DNA of 64,000 bases, taken from Lytechinus pictus (taxonomy: Eukaryota; Echinodermata; Echinoidea; Temnopleuroida; Toxopneustidae). The stretch covers positions 74,694,420 through 74,758,419 of the forward strand of contig NC_087247.1 of the NCBI RefSeq assembly GCF_037042905.1, given 5' to 3'. A model generated the notes under the pieces. The model saw nothing but the letters and a program-made list of their open reading frames with translations. It did not search any database and had not been told where the DNA came from. A program made the translations under genes and the position numbers. Below, piece after piece: positions 58,501 to 64,000 of this stretch (positions within the stretch are counted from its first letter, which is position 1; each line of letters starts with the position of its first letter).

Positions 58501-61500
58501 AGGTTTCCATGGAGTTATGTCATTATGGTACTACCATGATGTTAACAGATATCACCAGCCTGTCACAATTAAGGTTTCCATGGTAGTTATGCTATTATGG
58601 TACTACCATGATGTTAACAGATATCACCAGCCTGTCACAATTAAGGTTTCCATGGAGTTATGTCATTATGGTACTACCATGATGTTAACAGATATCACCA
58701 GCCTGTCACAATTAAGGTTTCCATGGTAGTTATGTCATTATGGTACTACCATGATGTTGACAGATATCACCAGCATGTCACAATTAAGGTTTCCATGGTA
58801 GTTATGTCATTATGGTACTACCATGATGTTAACAGATATCACCAGCCTGTCACAATCAAGGTTTCCATGGTAGTTATGCCATTATGGTACTACCATGATG
58901 TTAACAGATATCACCAGCCTGTCACAATTAAGGTTTCCATGGTAGTTATGCCATTATGGTACTACCATGATGTTAACAGATATCACCAGCCTGTCACAAT
59001 TAAGGTTTCCATGGTAGTTATGCTATTATGGTACTACCATGATGTTAACAGATATCACCAGCCTGTCACAATCAAGGTTTCCATGGTAGTTATGTCATTA
59101 TGGTACTACCATGATGTTAACAGATATCACCAGCCTGTCATAATCAAGGTTTCCATGGAGTTATGCTATTATGGTACTACCATGATGTTAACAGATATCA
59201 CCAGCCTGTCACAATTAAGGTTTCCATGGAGTTATGTCATTATGGTACTACCATGATGTTAACAGATATCACCAGCCTGTCACAATCAAGGTTTCCATGG
59301 TAGTTATGTCATTATGGTACTACCATGATATTAACAGATATCACCAGCATGTCACAATCAAGGTTTCCATGGAGTTATGTCATTATGGTACTACCATGAT
59401 GTTAACAGATATCACCAGCCTGTCACAATCAAGGTTTCCATGGTAGTTATGTCATTATGGTACTACCATGATGTTGACAGATATCACCAGCATGTCACAA
59501 TTAAGGTTTCCATGGTAGTTATGTCATTATGGTACTACCATGATGTTAACAGATAGTACCAGCCTGTCACAATCAAGGTTTCCATGGTAGTTATGCCATT
59601 ATGGTACTACCATGATGTTAACAGATATCACCAGCCTGTCACAATTAAGGTTTCCATGGTAGTTATGCCATTATGGTACTACCATGATGTTAACAGATAT
59701 CACCAGCCTGTCACAATTAAGGTTTCCATGGAGTTATGTCATTATGGTACTACCATGATGTTAACAGATATCACCAGCCTGTCACAATCAAGGTTTCCAT
59801 GGTAGTTATGTCATTATGGTACTACCATGATGTTGACAGATATCACCAGCATGTCACAATTAAGGTTTCCATGGAGTTATGTCATTATGGTACTACCATG
59901 ATGTTAACAGATATCACCAGCCTGTCACAATCAAGGTTTCCATGGTAGTTATGTCATTATGGTACTACCATGATGTTGACAGATATCACCAGCATGTCAC
60001 AATCAAGGTTTCCATGGAGTTATGTCATTATGGTACTACCATGATGTTAACAGATATCACCAGCCTGTCACAATCAAGGTTTCCATGGTAGTTATGTCAT
60101 TATGGTACTACCATGATGTTGACAGATATCACCAGCATGTCACAATTAAGGTTTCCATGGTAGTTATGTCATTATGGTACTACCATGATGTTAACAGATA
60201 TCACCAGCCTGTCACAATCAAGGTTTCCATGGTAGTTATGTCATTATGGTACTACCATGATGTTGGCAGATATCACCAGCCTGTCACAATCAAGGTTTCC
60301 ATGGAGTTATGTCATTATGGTACTACCATGATGTTAACAGATATCACCAGCCTGTCATAATCAAGGTTTCCATGGTAGTTACCATAACTGTAAGTTTTTA
60401 TGAAATAAAACTCAAATTTTGAAATGAAAAGGTATTATACTTGTCCATCCTGTGGATCTGTTCTTCATTGTAGGATAGTTGTTTGGTTTGCTTGTCTTTC
60501 TTGAAACGTTTGTAAGTTTCCAGTCCCTCCTCACAGAGAACCTTTAATCGACCAATCCTAAGGAGGTAAAAGGAGGATGCTAATGCCTTCATTTGGATTT
60601 CATACCGGTACATGTACTTTAAAATACCCATTTTATTTCTACAAACTCCCTTACAGTTGAACACCTTACAATGATAATAGACACATTTTAAGTTTGGCAA
60701 ATGACATGTTATTAAATAAAAAAAATTATTGTTAACAACTGTGGTCTTTTCAAGAAATATGCTTTAAAATATACCTTGATTGAAACATTGCGATAAAGGT
60801 TGCATAGATTATTTCTGTAACATAAATGAGCAACAAGGTGTACAAAGAATCCCACTTCTTACAACATTATCATCTATAAAACAAAAATTCAGGTTAGATA
60901 ATATTCCAAATAACAAATTTTGTACATACTTTTCAAAAGGAAGAACAAGCTGTTTTTGCTGTCTAATGGCTTCCCATTGAGATGATAGATAATCATCTTT
61001 GATGGCTGTTCGTTCTACAGTATCTAGAGATGATTCTATCTGGTTACAGGCCTTGTTTAACTATATTAACATCAACATAAAAAATGTTCTTACATTTTTG
61101 CTGTTACAAATGAAATAATAACAATACCTTTGGTAGCTAGAAGAATAATTTGAAATAAGTTCATAACTTAATGTATAGTAACAGGCTTTGAAATAAAAGT
61201 TTGCAGCAATCCTGGTATGATTTCTGATACAGCTTTATTTATTCAATAATATGGGCTTAATTTTTGGCTGCAACGTCTTTTAAAAAGCACCTAAAAACTT
61301 TGTCCATTCTATCATTTTTATTCAAAAAATATTGTGTGGAAACTAATTGTACAGTATACCTCAAATAATCTTTCCTTGCAGTTGTTGATTCTGTGAGTGA
61401 TGTCATCATGCTCAGTGTTATCAAGACCTGTTAATAAGAGAAGGGTCCTCTCAAGGCTTTTGCATCTACAGTCTCCAAGAAGACATAAAGATTTCACTGC

Positions 61501-62489
61501 AGAATGTTTACTACGTAGCCTCATGTAATCCATATGTAACATCACACTACAAAACAATTGTTATGGTGTAAAAGGAAAAAAATGTCTATATTTGAACAAA
61601 TAATCATAATAATTCTGTAGTGATAATTTTTCATGCATCAGGAATCAGGATGCTTTCTCCATATAAAAAGCTTTAATCAGTGAATAAAGAAATAAAGTAA
61701 AAAGGAGTCAATATCATTATCATACAGTTAACATTAGTTCCAGATTGACCTCTATCATTCCCATACTAGGTTCTAGCATCTCACAAAGAACTCAAATTAA
61801 CCTGAAGCTTTGAACATATCTCTAAGTACAGGTAATAATATGATACCAAGTATCAAAGCGCAGTTGAGTATATGCACATAGTAACTGCGCTATATAAATA
61901 GACATATTATTATTATTACATTAGAGATTCTTTAGATGAAAAGAAAGCATTTGAAAATAAATGTATGTGCACTTTATCATCAAGACTTTAAAAAAAATGT
62001 GTTATTGGTGTTGTTGGTCATTGATGTCACTTGTTCATATAATCCAGCATTAAATTTCCTATTATTGTAATCCAAATATAAATCCTATATAATGAAAATA
62101 ATGTTCTGAGAGGAGTACAATAACATTGACATTGAAGGAAAACCACTTCTTAAATACAGAAAACAGACCATAAAAATTCACATCAATCAACAAGGGTTAA
62201 GAATTCTTAAAAAACAAACAATTTACAACAATTAATACATGTATTGCAAAGAGAGTGAAAAATAACAATGTATCATAAACAAGAAAGGAGCTGAATAAGT
62301 GAAAATGATATTAAAAAATAAAAGGTGAACACACACACACACACAATCATACTACAAAAATCACTAGAACACGAAAAAATGCAATTGATGCACTCACATG
62401 ACTGATTTGACAGTTTGAGTAATAAGAGTTTCCATCCTTGTGAGTGTACCCACTACATTGGAGTAATAGCACATTACTGCAGAACAATT
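43408..62489 (-). CDS. TBK1: TBK1/IKK-epsilon-like kinase, scaffold and C-terminal exons
   Basis: Nine exons on the - strand join with correct phases into 364 codons plus a stop: 62489-62398, 61546-61360, 61060-60930, 60557-60441, 55596-55498, 53825-53720, 52893-52774, 45854-45712 and 43507-43408. The protein lines up in order with the scaffold/dimerization helices and C-terminal coiled coil of TBK1. The best block is FKKDKQTKQLSYNEEQIHRMDK, equivalent to the family's FKKDK...NEEQIH segment. TBK1 phosphorylates IRF3-type and autophagy substrates; the C-terminus binds adaptors. Kinase and ubiquitin-like domain exons are outside the window. The alternative is another IKK-family member. Confidence 0.8.
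43894..44487. mobile_element. TTAA-type MITE with AAGTCCACCCC ends
   Basis: The left end reads AAGTCCACCCCAGAAAAA and the right end GGGGTGGACTTTTCCT|TTAA (44488-44491). The inner arms GATGTAAAATAAGAAAGTTA and TAACTTTCTTATTTTACATC are inverted repeats. The left TTAA is degenerate. It lies in the last TBK1-like intron. Confidence 0.7.
44498..45211. mobile_element. 714-bp piggyBac-like MITE
   Basis: TTAA|CCCTATCTAGGCC on the left and GGCCTAGATAGGG|TTAA on the right: perfect 13-bp inverted repeats with TTAA duplications (44494-44497, 45212-45215). The CCCT start is typical for piggyBac-group ends. It is only six bases from the TTAA of the previous element. No transposase ORF. Confidence 0.88.
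45216..45711. other. TBK1-like intron sequence
   Basis: Nothing notable seen between the MITE and the exon donor. Confidence 0.4.
45712..45854 (-). CDS. TBK1: TBK1-like exon, Ser-rich linker
   Basis: The acceptor is CACAG before 45854 and the donor GTGAGT begins at 45711. It encodes SRVSQLRYGGADNRSDSLMS and VQQLINNLPLDSLGMVPVP, an apparently flexible linker between the scaffold and the last coiled coil. It has no strong match in itself; it is supported by splice sites and frame on both sides. Confidence 0.65.
45925..46155. repeat. (CAT/CGT)n trinucleotide microsatellite
   Basis: About 230 bp of CAT repeats with CGT, CAC and CCAT interruptions, about 70 bp inside the intron next to the TBK1-like exon. 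The His-rich and Met-rich open frames over it are artefacts of the repeat. Confidence 0.9.
46631..46663 (+). other. 2A-like ribosome-skipping motif, inactivated
   Basis: In the frame of the endonuclease ORF the sequence reads RCGDIEINP-stop-P. The family consensus is D(V/I)ExNPGP, in which the ribosome skips the Gly-Pro bond. Here the Gly codon is TGA (46658-46660), one change from GGA. CGDIE and NP are otherwise preserved. Confidence 0.7.
46661..48304 (+). pseudogene. LINE endonuclease domain (RT deleted)
   Basis: The frame is open from the 2A-like stop to 48304. It carries a basic N-terminal region (RPRHRGTRAGRRKAKNR), then LFLCNARSAVNKFDE, the Glu of ITEIWYK, RSGGGVALY, FITGDFNRL and SDHNSVLW. 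These are the catalytic blocks of the APE endonuclease. The linker KPWMTPQIKHLI, typical just before the RT, follows. At about 48240 homology stops and about 20 unrelated codons lead to the stop. The endonuclease itself looks intact. Confidence 0.82.
49190..49392 (-). repeat. SINE-like / LINE-tail repeat with B-box motif
   Basis: On the - strand it starts GTTCGAATCCCAATC, a B-box match, then CCTTGGGCAAGGTATTTTAT, a body word shared by many tRNA-derived SINEs and partner LINE tails. It abuts the stop codon of the Nimb-like LINE, so it may be that element's 3' tail rather than a separate insertion. Confidence 0.6.
49401..50159 (-). pseudogene. LINE RNase H domain and C-terminal zinc segment
   Basis: It contains AELVALKMALGVVE (catalytic Glu), FVIYTDSLSSLTALQ (Asp), FVWIPSHTGIQGNEKADKLA (final Asp), then LTRARIGHSHLTHAYLF and a Cys/His cluster (PPQCISCNCTLTVKHILIEC), which is the usual end of I-type ORF2. 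The first RNase H Asp (IYTDGSKR) is in the preceding frame. Four catalytic acids are thus present but split by a frameshift. Confidence 0.85.
50086..50646 (-). pseudogene. LINE linker between RT and RNase H
   Basis: The frame continues the element after the RT: IQNQGLCLGAFRTSPMESLYVEANEPPL is the typical post-RT segment, and AIYTDGSKRQNKVGAACI begins RNase H with its first catalytic Asp. The frame is shifted relative to the RT (near 50645) and to the rest of RNase H (near 50100-50150). Confidence 0.82.
50643..52511 (-). pseudogene. LINE reverse transcriptase with endonuclease end
   Basis: 622 codons are open. The start holds the last endonuclease motif CGSDHFPILIE, then NPWFNAECKEAVK, the RT blocks EATIIPIPKPGK, NYRPISLTSCLCK, QSGFRHNRST, FFYLEKAYDTTW, MGVPQGSILSV, the catalytic box LFVDDFCIS and KTKYLGLIFDNKFNF-like palm end. 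In the box Val replaces the usual Ala before DD; both Asp residues are kept. FFYLEKAYD has Tyr where FDLEKAYD is usual, i.e. the first catalytic Asp is lost. The enzyme would therefore be dead even without the frameshift. Confidence 0.88.
52774..52893 (-). CDS. TBK1: TBK1-like exon, start of C-terminal linker
   Basis: The acceptor is ATATAG before 52893 and the donor GTTAGA begins at 52773. It encodes IEDKMTELMRSRSGTAPASK and a Ser/Thr/Pro-rich end. Phase 0 at both sides. A similar word (TTGAGAGCAAGATGACTCAA on the - strand) occurs near 52975-53000, as if the exon start and acceptor were partly duplicated about 110 bp upstream. Confidence 0.72.
53720..53825 (-). CDS. TBK1: TBK1-like exon, scaffold helix
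   Basis: The acceptor is TGTAG before 53825 and the donor GTAAAT begins at 53719. It encodes GTGSETRKFQNLLNSAQYRL and PDLPYEYQKVLNELSK, a helical segment that aligns with the late scaffold of TBK1. Its first codon is split with the exon before (GG|T). Confidence 0.75.
53963..54545. mobile_element. 583-bp TTAA MITE, copy 2
   Basis: Same family and same length as 3550-4132, in inverted orientation, flanked by TTAA (53959-53962, 54546-54549). The ends AGGAGAATGAAAC/GTTTCATTCTCCT are perfect. Sequence differences between the copies are few. It lies in a TBK1-like intron. Confidence 0.9.
54655..54840 (-). repeat. tRNA-derived SINE, second family
   Basis: On the - strand the head has an A box TGGCTCAGTTGGTAGAG (about 54815-54832) and a B-box-like GGGAATTCAAACC (54785-54799). 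The body ends CTGCTGGGCCCACGATCAAT. The tRNA-like part keeps anticodon-arm spacing but not a clean cloverleaf. Confidence 0.7.
55498..55596 (-). CDS. TBK1: TBK1-like exon, scaffold helix after NEEQIH
   Basis: The acceptor is TCCAG before 55596 and the donor GTAAGC begins at 55497. It encodes EKLAKKMVNAKKIFDDLFEI and LKNLHHNFGIWHG. It follows directly after HRMDK across an intron that holds the whole minisatellite. Split codons at both ends fit the neighbours. Confidence 0.8.
55925..60388. repeat. 4.4-kb minisatellite of 71/72-bp units
   Basis: About 62 tandem units. Each contains GGTACTACCATGATGTTAAC, AGATATCACCAGCCTGTCAC, AATCAAGG and TTTCCATGG. Units end in CATGGTAGTTATG (72 bp) or CATGGAGTTATG (71 bp). 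CATGGTAGT and ACTACCATG, 14 nt apart, can form a hairpin at every 72-bp boundary. The array lies wholly inside one TBK1-like intron. A 24-residue periodic open frame (WYYHDVNRYHQP...) is a by-product of the 72-bp length. Confidence 0.97.
60441..60557 (-). CDS. TBK1: TBK1-like exon with NEEQIH motif
   Basis: The acceptor is CTTAG before 60557 and the donor GTATAA begins at 60440. It encodes IGRLKVLCEEGLETYKRFKK then DKQTKQLSYNEEQIHRMDK, the segment that most clearly identifies the TBK1/IKK-epsilon scaffold. Split codons at both ends (AA|G) fit. Confidence 0.88.
60930..61060 (-). CDS. TBK1: TBK1-like exon, scaffold
   Basis: The acceptor is ATATAG before 61060 and the donor GTATGT begins at 60929. 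It encodes LNKACNQIESSLDTVERTAI and DDYLSSQWEAIRQQKQLVLP, corresponding to the TBK1 segment with ...IETSLQDI... and the helix after it. Confidence 0.82.
61360..61546 (-). CDS. TBK1: TBK1-like exon, scaffold helices
   Basis: The acceptor is TTGTAG before 61546 and the donor GTATAC begins at 61359. It encodes VMLHMDYMRLRSKHSAVKSL, CLLGDCRCKSLERTLLLLTG and DITHRINNCKERLFE. Alternating hydrophobic pattern, all-helical. Its place is fixed by the exons on both sides. Confidence 0.8.
61830..61920 (+). repeat. SINE or LINE tail fragment
   Basis: ACTGCGCTATATAAATAGAC followed by (ATT)n, the same tail type as the SINEs near 9.8 and 10.7 kb. No head. Confidence 0.5.
62398..62489 (-). CDS. TBK1: TBK1-like exon, first in the window
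   Basis: The acceptor is TCCAG before 62489 and the donor GTGAGT begins at 62397. It encodes NCSAVMCYYSNVVGTLTRME and TLITQTVKSV, matching the start of the TBK1 scaffold domain (the GVVCYACRIAS-type helix). Upstream exons with kinase and ubiquitin-like domains would lie beyond 64000. Confidence 0.82.
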
Positions 62490-62509
62490 CTGGAAAAAAT
62501 CATTAAAAA

Positions 62510-63253
62510 ATGGCAATTAATGATCTTAAGAGGGCCCCATTGCTTAAAAATTATTATCATAGTCAAGGTTCCGATGTGCTCGAAGGATTAAGACGTGTTT
62601 TGTTAGGCCTCTCTCATCCTCATTGCATAATACACATAAGCATAGCTCACTATACGACTAAGGGAGGGAAGACAAGCTCAGCGAAACGTGCTAGGTCGGG
62701 CATGCCGCCCAGCCCGGAGACAAACTTGTTGCCATCGATTCGGATACTCCTTGACAGTCAATGGGAAAAAATTGATGTGAGATTGAATACGCTGCAAGAG
62801 ACTTTTGGCCAACGGTTGAAGAAACTTGAGGAAACGATAGTCAATCTCAAAGAGAGTATTGAATTTCAGAGTCACGAAGCTCAGGATATAAAGGCAAAGA
62901 TGGAAGTAATTGAAGAGGAAGTTAAGTCAAAGGAAAAAATGCTCCAGGATGAGATAGATAAGCTTAGTACCTACGTGGCAAGAGAAAATCTGATATACAG
63001 CGGGATTGAAGAGAAGCCCAATGAGGATGTTAGGAAAGTTCTTCGGGACCTCCACGTGAATGTTCTTAAAATCCCATCTGCGCTGGCAGACAACTTCGAA
63101 TATCAACGGTTACATCGACTTTCAGGAAAGCCAGCCGGAGGGAGGCCAAGAGCCATTAAGGCTCGCTTCCTAAGATACTCCGACAGAGTTATGGTACAAA
63201 GGCATGCCAAAAATATGAAAGGGACCAACATATATACACAACAAAAAAAGTAA
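62510..63253 (+). pseudogene. LINE ORF1 fragment (coiled coil and RRM-like)
   Basis: The open frame is 247 codons. The likely protein begins around 62702 (MPPSPETNLL), after a basic GGKTSSAKRARSG. A long coiled coil (RLKKLEETIVNLKESIEFQ; EVIEEEVKSKEKMLQDEIDK) is followed by an RRM-like region (RENLIYSGIEEKP; RAIKARFLRYSDRVMVQRHA). The frame stops after IYTQQKK, where LINE ORF1 proteins normally go on with a C-terminal domain, so it is 3' truncated. No ORF2 follows. It starts 20 bp from a TBK1-like exon acceptor on the other strand. Confidence 0.75.
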
Positions 63254-64000
63254 GTCCCCCCTTAAACAAACATCAATAATTTCCGAACCAATGCGAGTTT
63301 TTAATATATTTTTACATGAGCGTGTAGGTAATTTTATAGGCTACTCTCTGAGTAAATGTTATGGACGTATTTTACATCATGCTTCAGTGAGCACCGTCAG
63401 AAGGCAAAAATGTCACTTTTCAAAAGTCACAAGCCAAATATCATGACTTTGATTCCATTTTTATTGGAACTAATTCCACATTCTCATCATGAAAAATAGT
63501 CAGAAGGCTTGTAAAAGGTACTTTCTAAAAGACGATACAACTTTTCTGGCTAAATTTCACGGTTGAATGAACACAAGTCCAAATTTGCTATAATTTGATT
63601 TTTTTACACATTTCTATCAATAACAATGATAGAATATGATGACAGTTATTTTTGGGAAGAGTATCTTCAACAATATTCATTGTTTCACGGTTCGATGAAC
63701 ATTTATTGAAAACAAAAGATACGATTTTCAAATATCATAGGCAAGTATTGTTTCATTTTGGTAACTGAAAATGATCTTTTCTCAACTTTTTCGTTATGTT
63801 CATGACCAATTAATATGCTTCAATGATTCAAAGGCGTTTACTTAAACGTTCACGCTTGAATGAACATGTGGAATGTGATTAGATCTTTTTTACGTTATTG
63901 GAAAAAATGCAATTTGTTACTATGGATATCTATCACAAACCTCCTTGCATGGTTCATTCGATTTGATTTTTATGAAAATCCCGATGTTTAATGCATCAGT
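63254..64000. other. Intron sequence with a degenerate repeated word
   Basis: No gene is seen. The word TTTCACGGTTGAATGAACA recurs in degenerate form near 63557, 63684 and 63848, and inverted near 63950. Confidence 0.4.

Noticed and set aside
55918..60360. Long + strand open frames with a 24-residue repeat (WYYHDVNRYHQP...) as a secreted or structural repeat protein
   Set aside because: They arise from the 72-bp unit length. Each 71-bp unit shifts the frame, the array lies in an intron of a - strand gene, and there is no signal peptide, conserved start or splice context.
55925..60388. CRISPR-like array
   Set aside because: The units are contiguous with no unique spacers, the sequence is eukaryotic, and the repeat is a minisatellite.

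Overview
The window is eukaryotic nuclear DNA: spliced genes with GT-AG introns, AT-rich spacers, and transposable elements covering a large part of it. The gene content and repeat types (a Gmr1-type Ty3/gypsy element, CR1-like and Nimb/I-like LINEs, a Penelope-like element, tRNA-derived SINEs, many TTAA and hAT-like MITEs) fit a marine invertebrate deuterostome, most likely an echinoderm. That assignment is an inference from style; nothing in the window proves the species.

Two host genes can be read, and they are convergent (tail to tail). On the + strand, six exons between 10507 and 26682 encode a makorin E3 ubiquitin ligase (CCCH-CCCH-CCCH-Cys/His-RING-CCCH plus a very acidic tail); the exon carrying the start codon is not found. 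On the - strand, nine exons between 62489 and 43408 encode the scaffold/dimerization and C-terminal part of a TBK1/IKK-epsilon-like kinase; its kinase-domain exons lie beyond the right edge. About 17 kb of AT-rich, repeat-bearing spacer separates the two stop codons.

Layout: 1-905 hAT-like MITEs and G/C homopolymers; 2300-7600 a CR1-like LINE (- strand) interrupted in its RT domain by a 583-bp TTAA element; 8250-13600 makorin exons with SINEs and MITEs in the introns; 14260-25250 the large makorin intron, containing a Penelope-like remnant with two hammerhead-ribozyme motifs, a decayed Gmr1-type LTR retrotransposon (order PR-INT-RT-RH, tRNA-Pro-type PBS) and, inside its gag, a 2.3-kb DNA element with eight copies of a 15-16 bp motif. 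This stack sits between four copies of the same splice acceptor plus the start of the next makorin exon. 25247-26682 holds the last makorin exons; 26683-43400 the intergenic spacer; 43408-62489 the TBK1-like gene, whose introns hold TTAA MITEs, a (CAT)n microsatellite, a CR1/L2-type LINE remnant with a decayed 2A-like motif, a Nimb/I-like LINE with RNase H, and a 4.4-kb minisatellite of 71/72-bp units with higher-order structure; 62510-63253 a LINE ORF1 fragment.

No operon, CRISPR or prokaryotic system is present. The points most worth a second look are the duplicated RING-exon boundary in the makorin gene, the ribozyme-bearing Penelope remnant, the motif-studded DNA element inside gag, the 2A-like motif with its glycine turned into a stop, and the higher-order minisatellite inside the TBK1-like gene.
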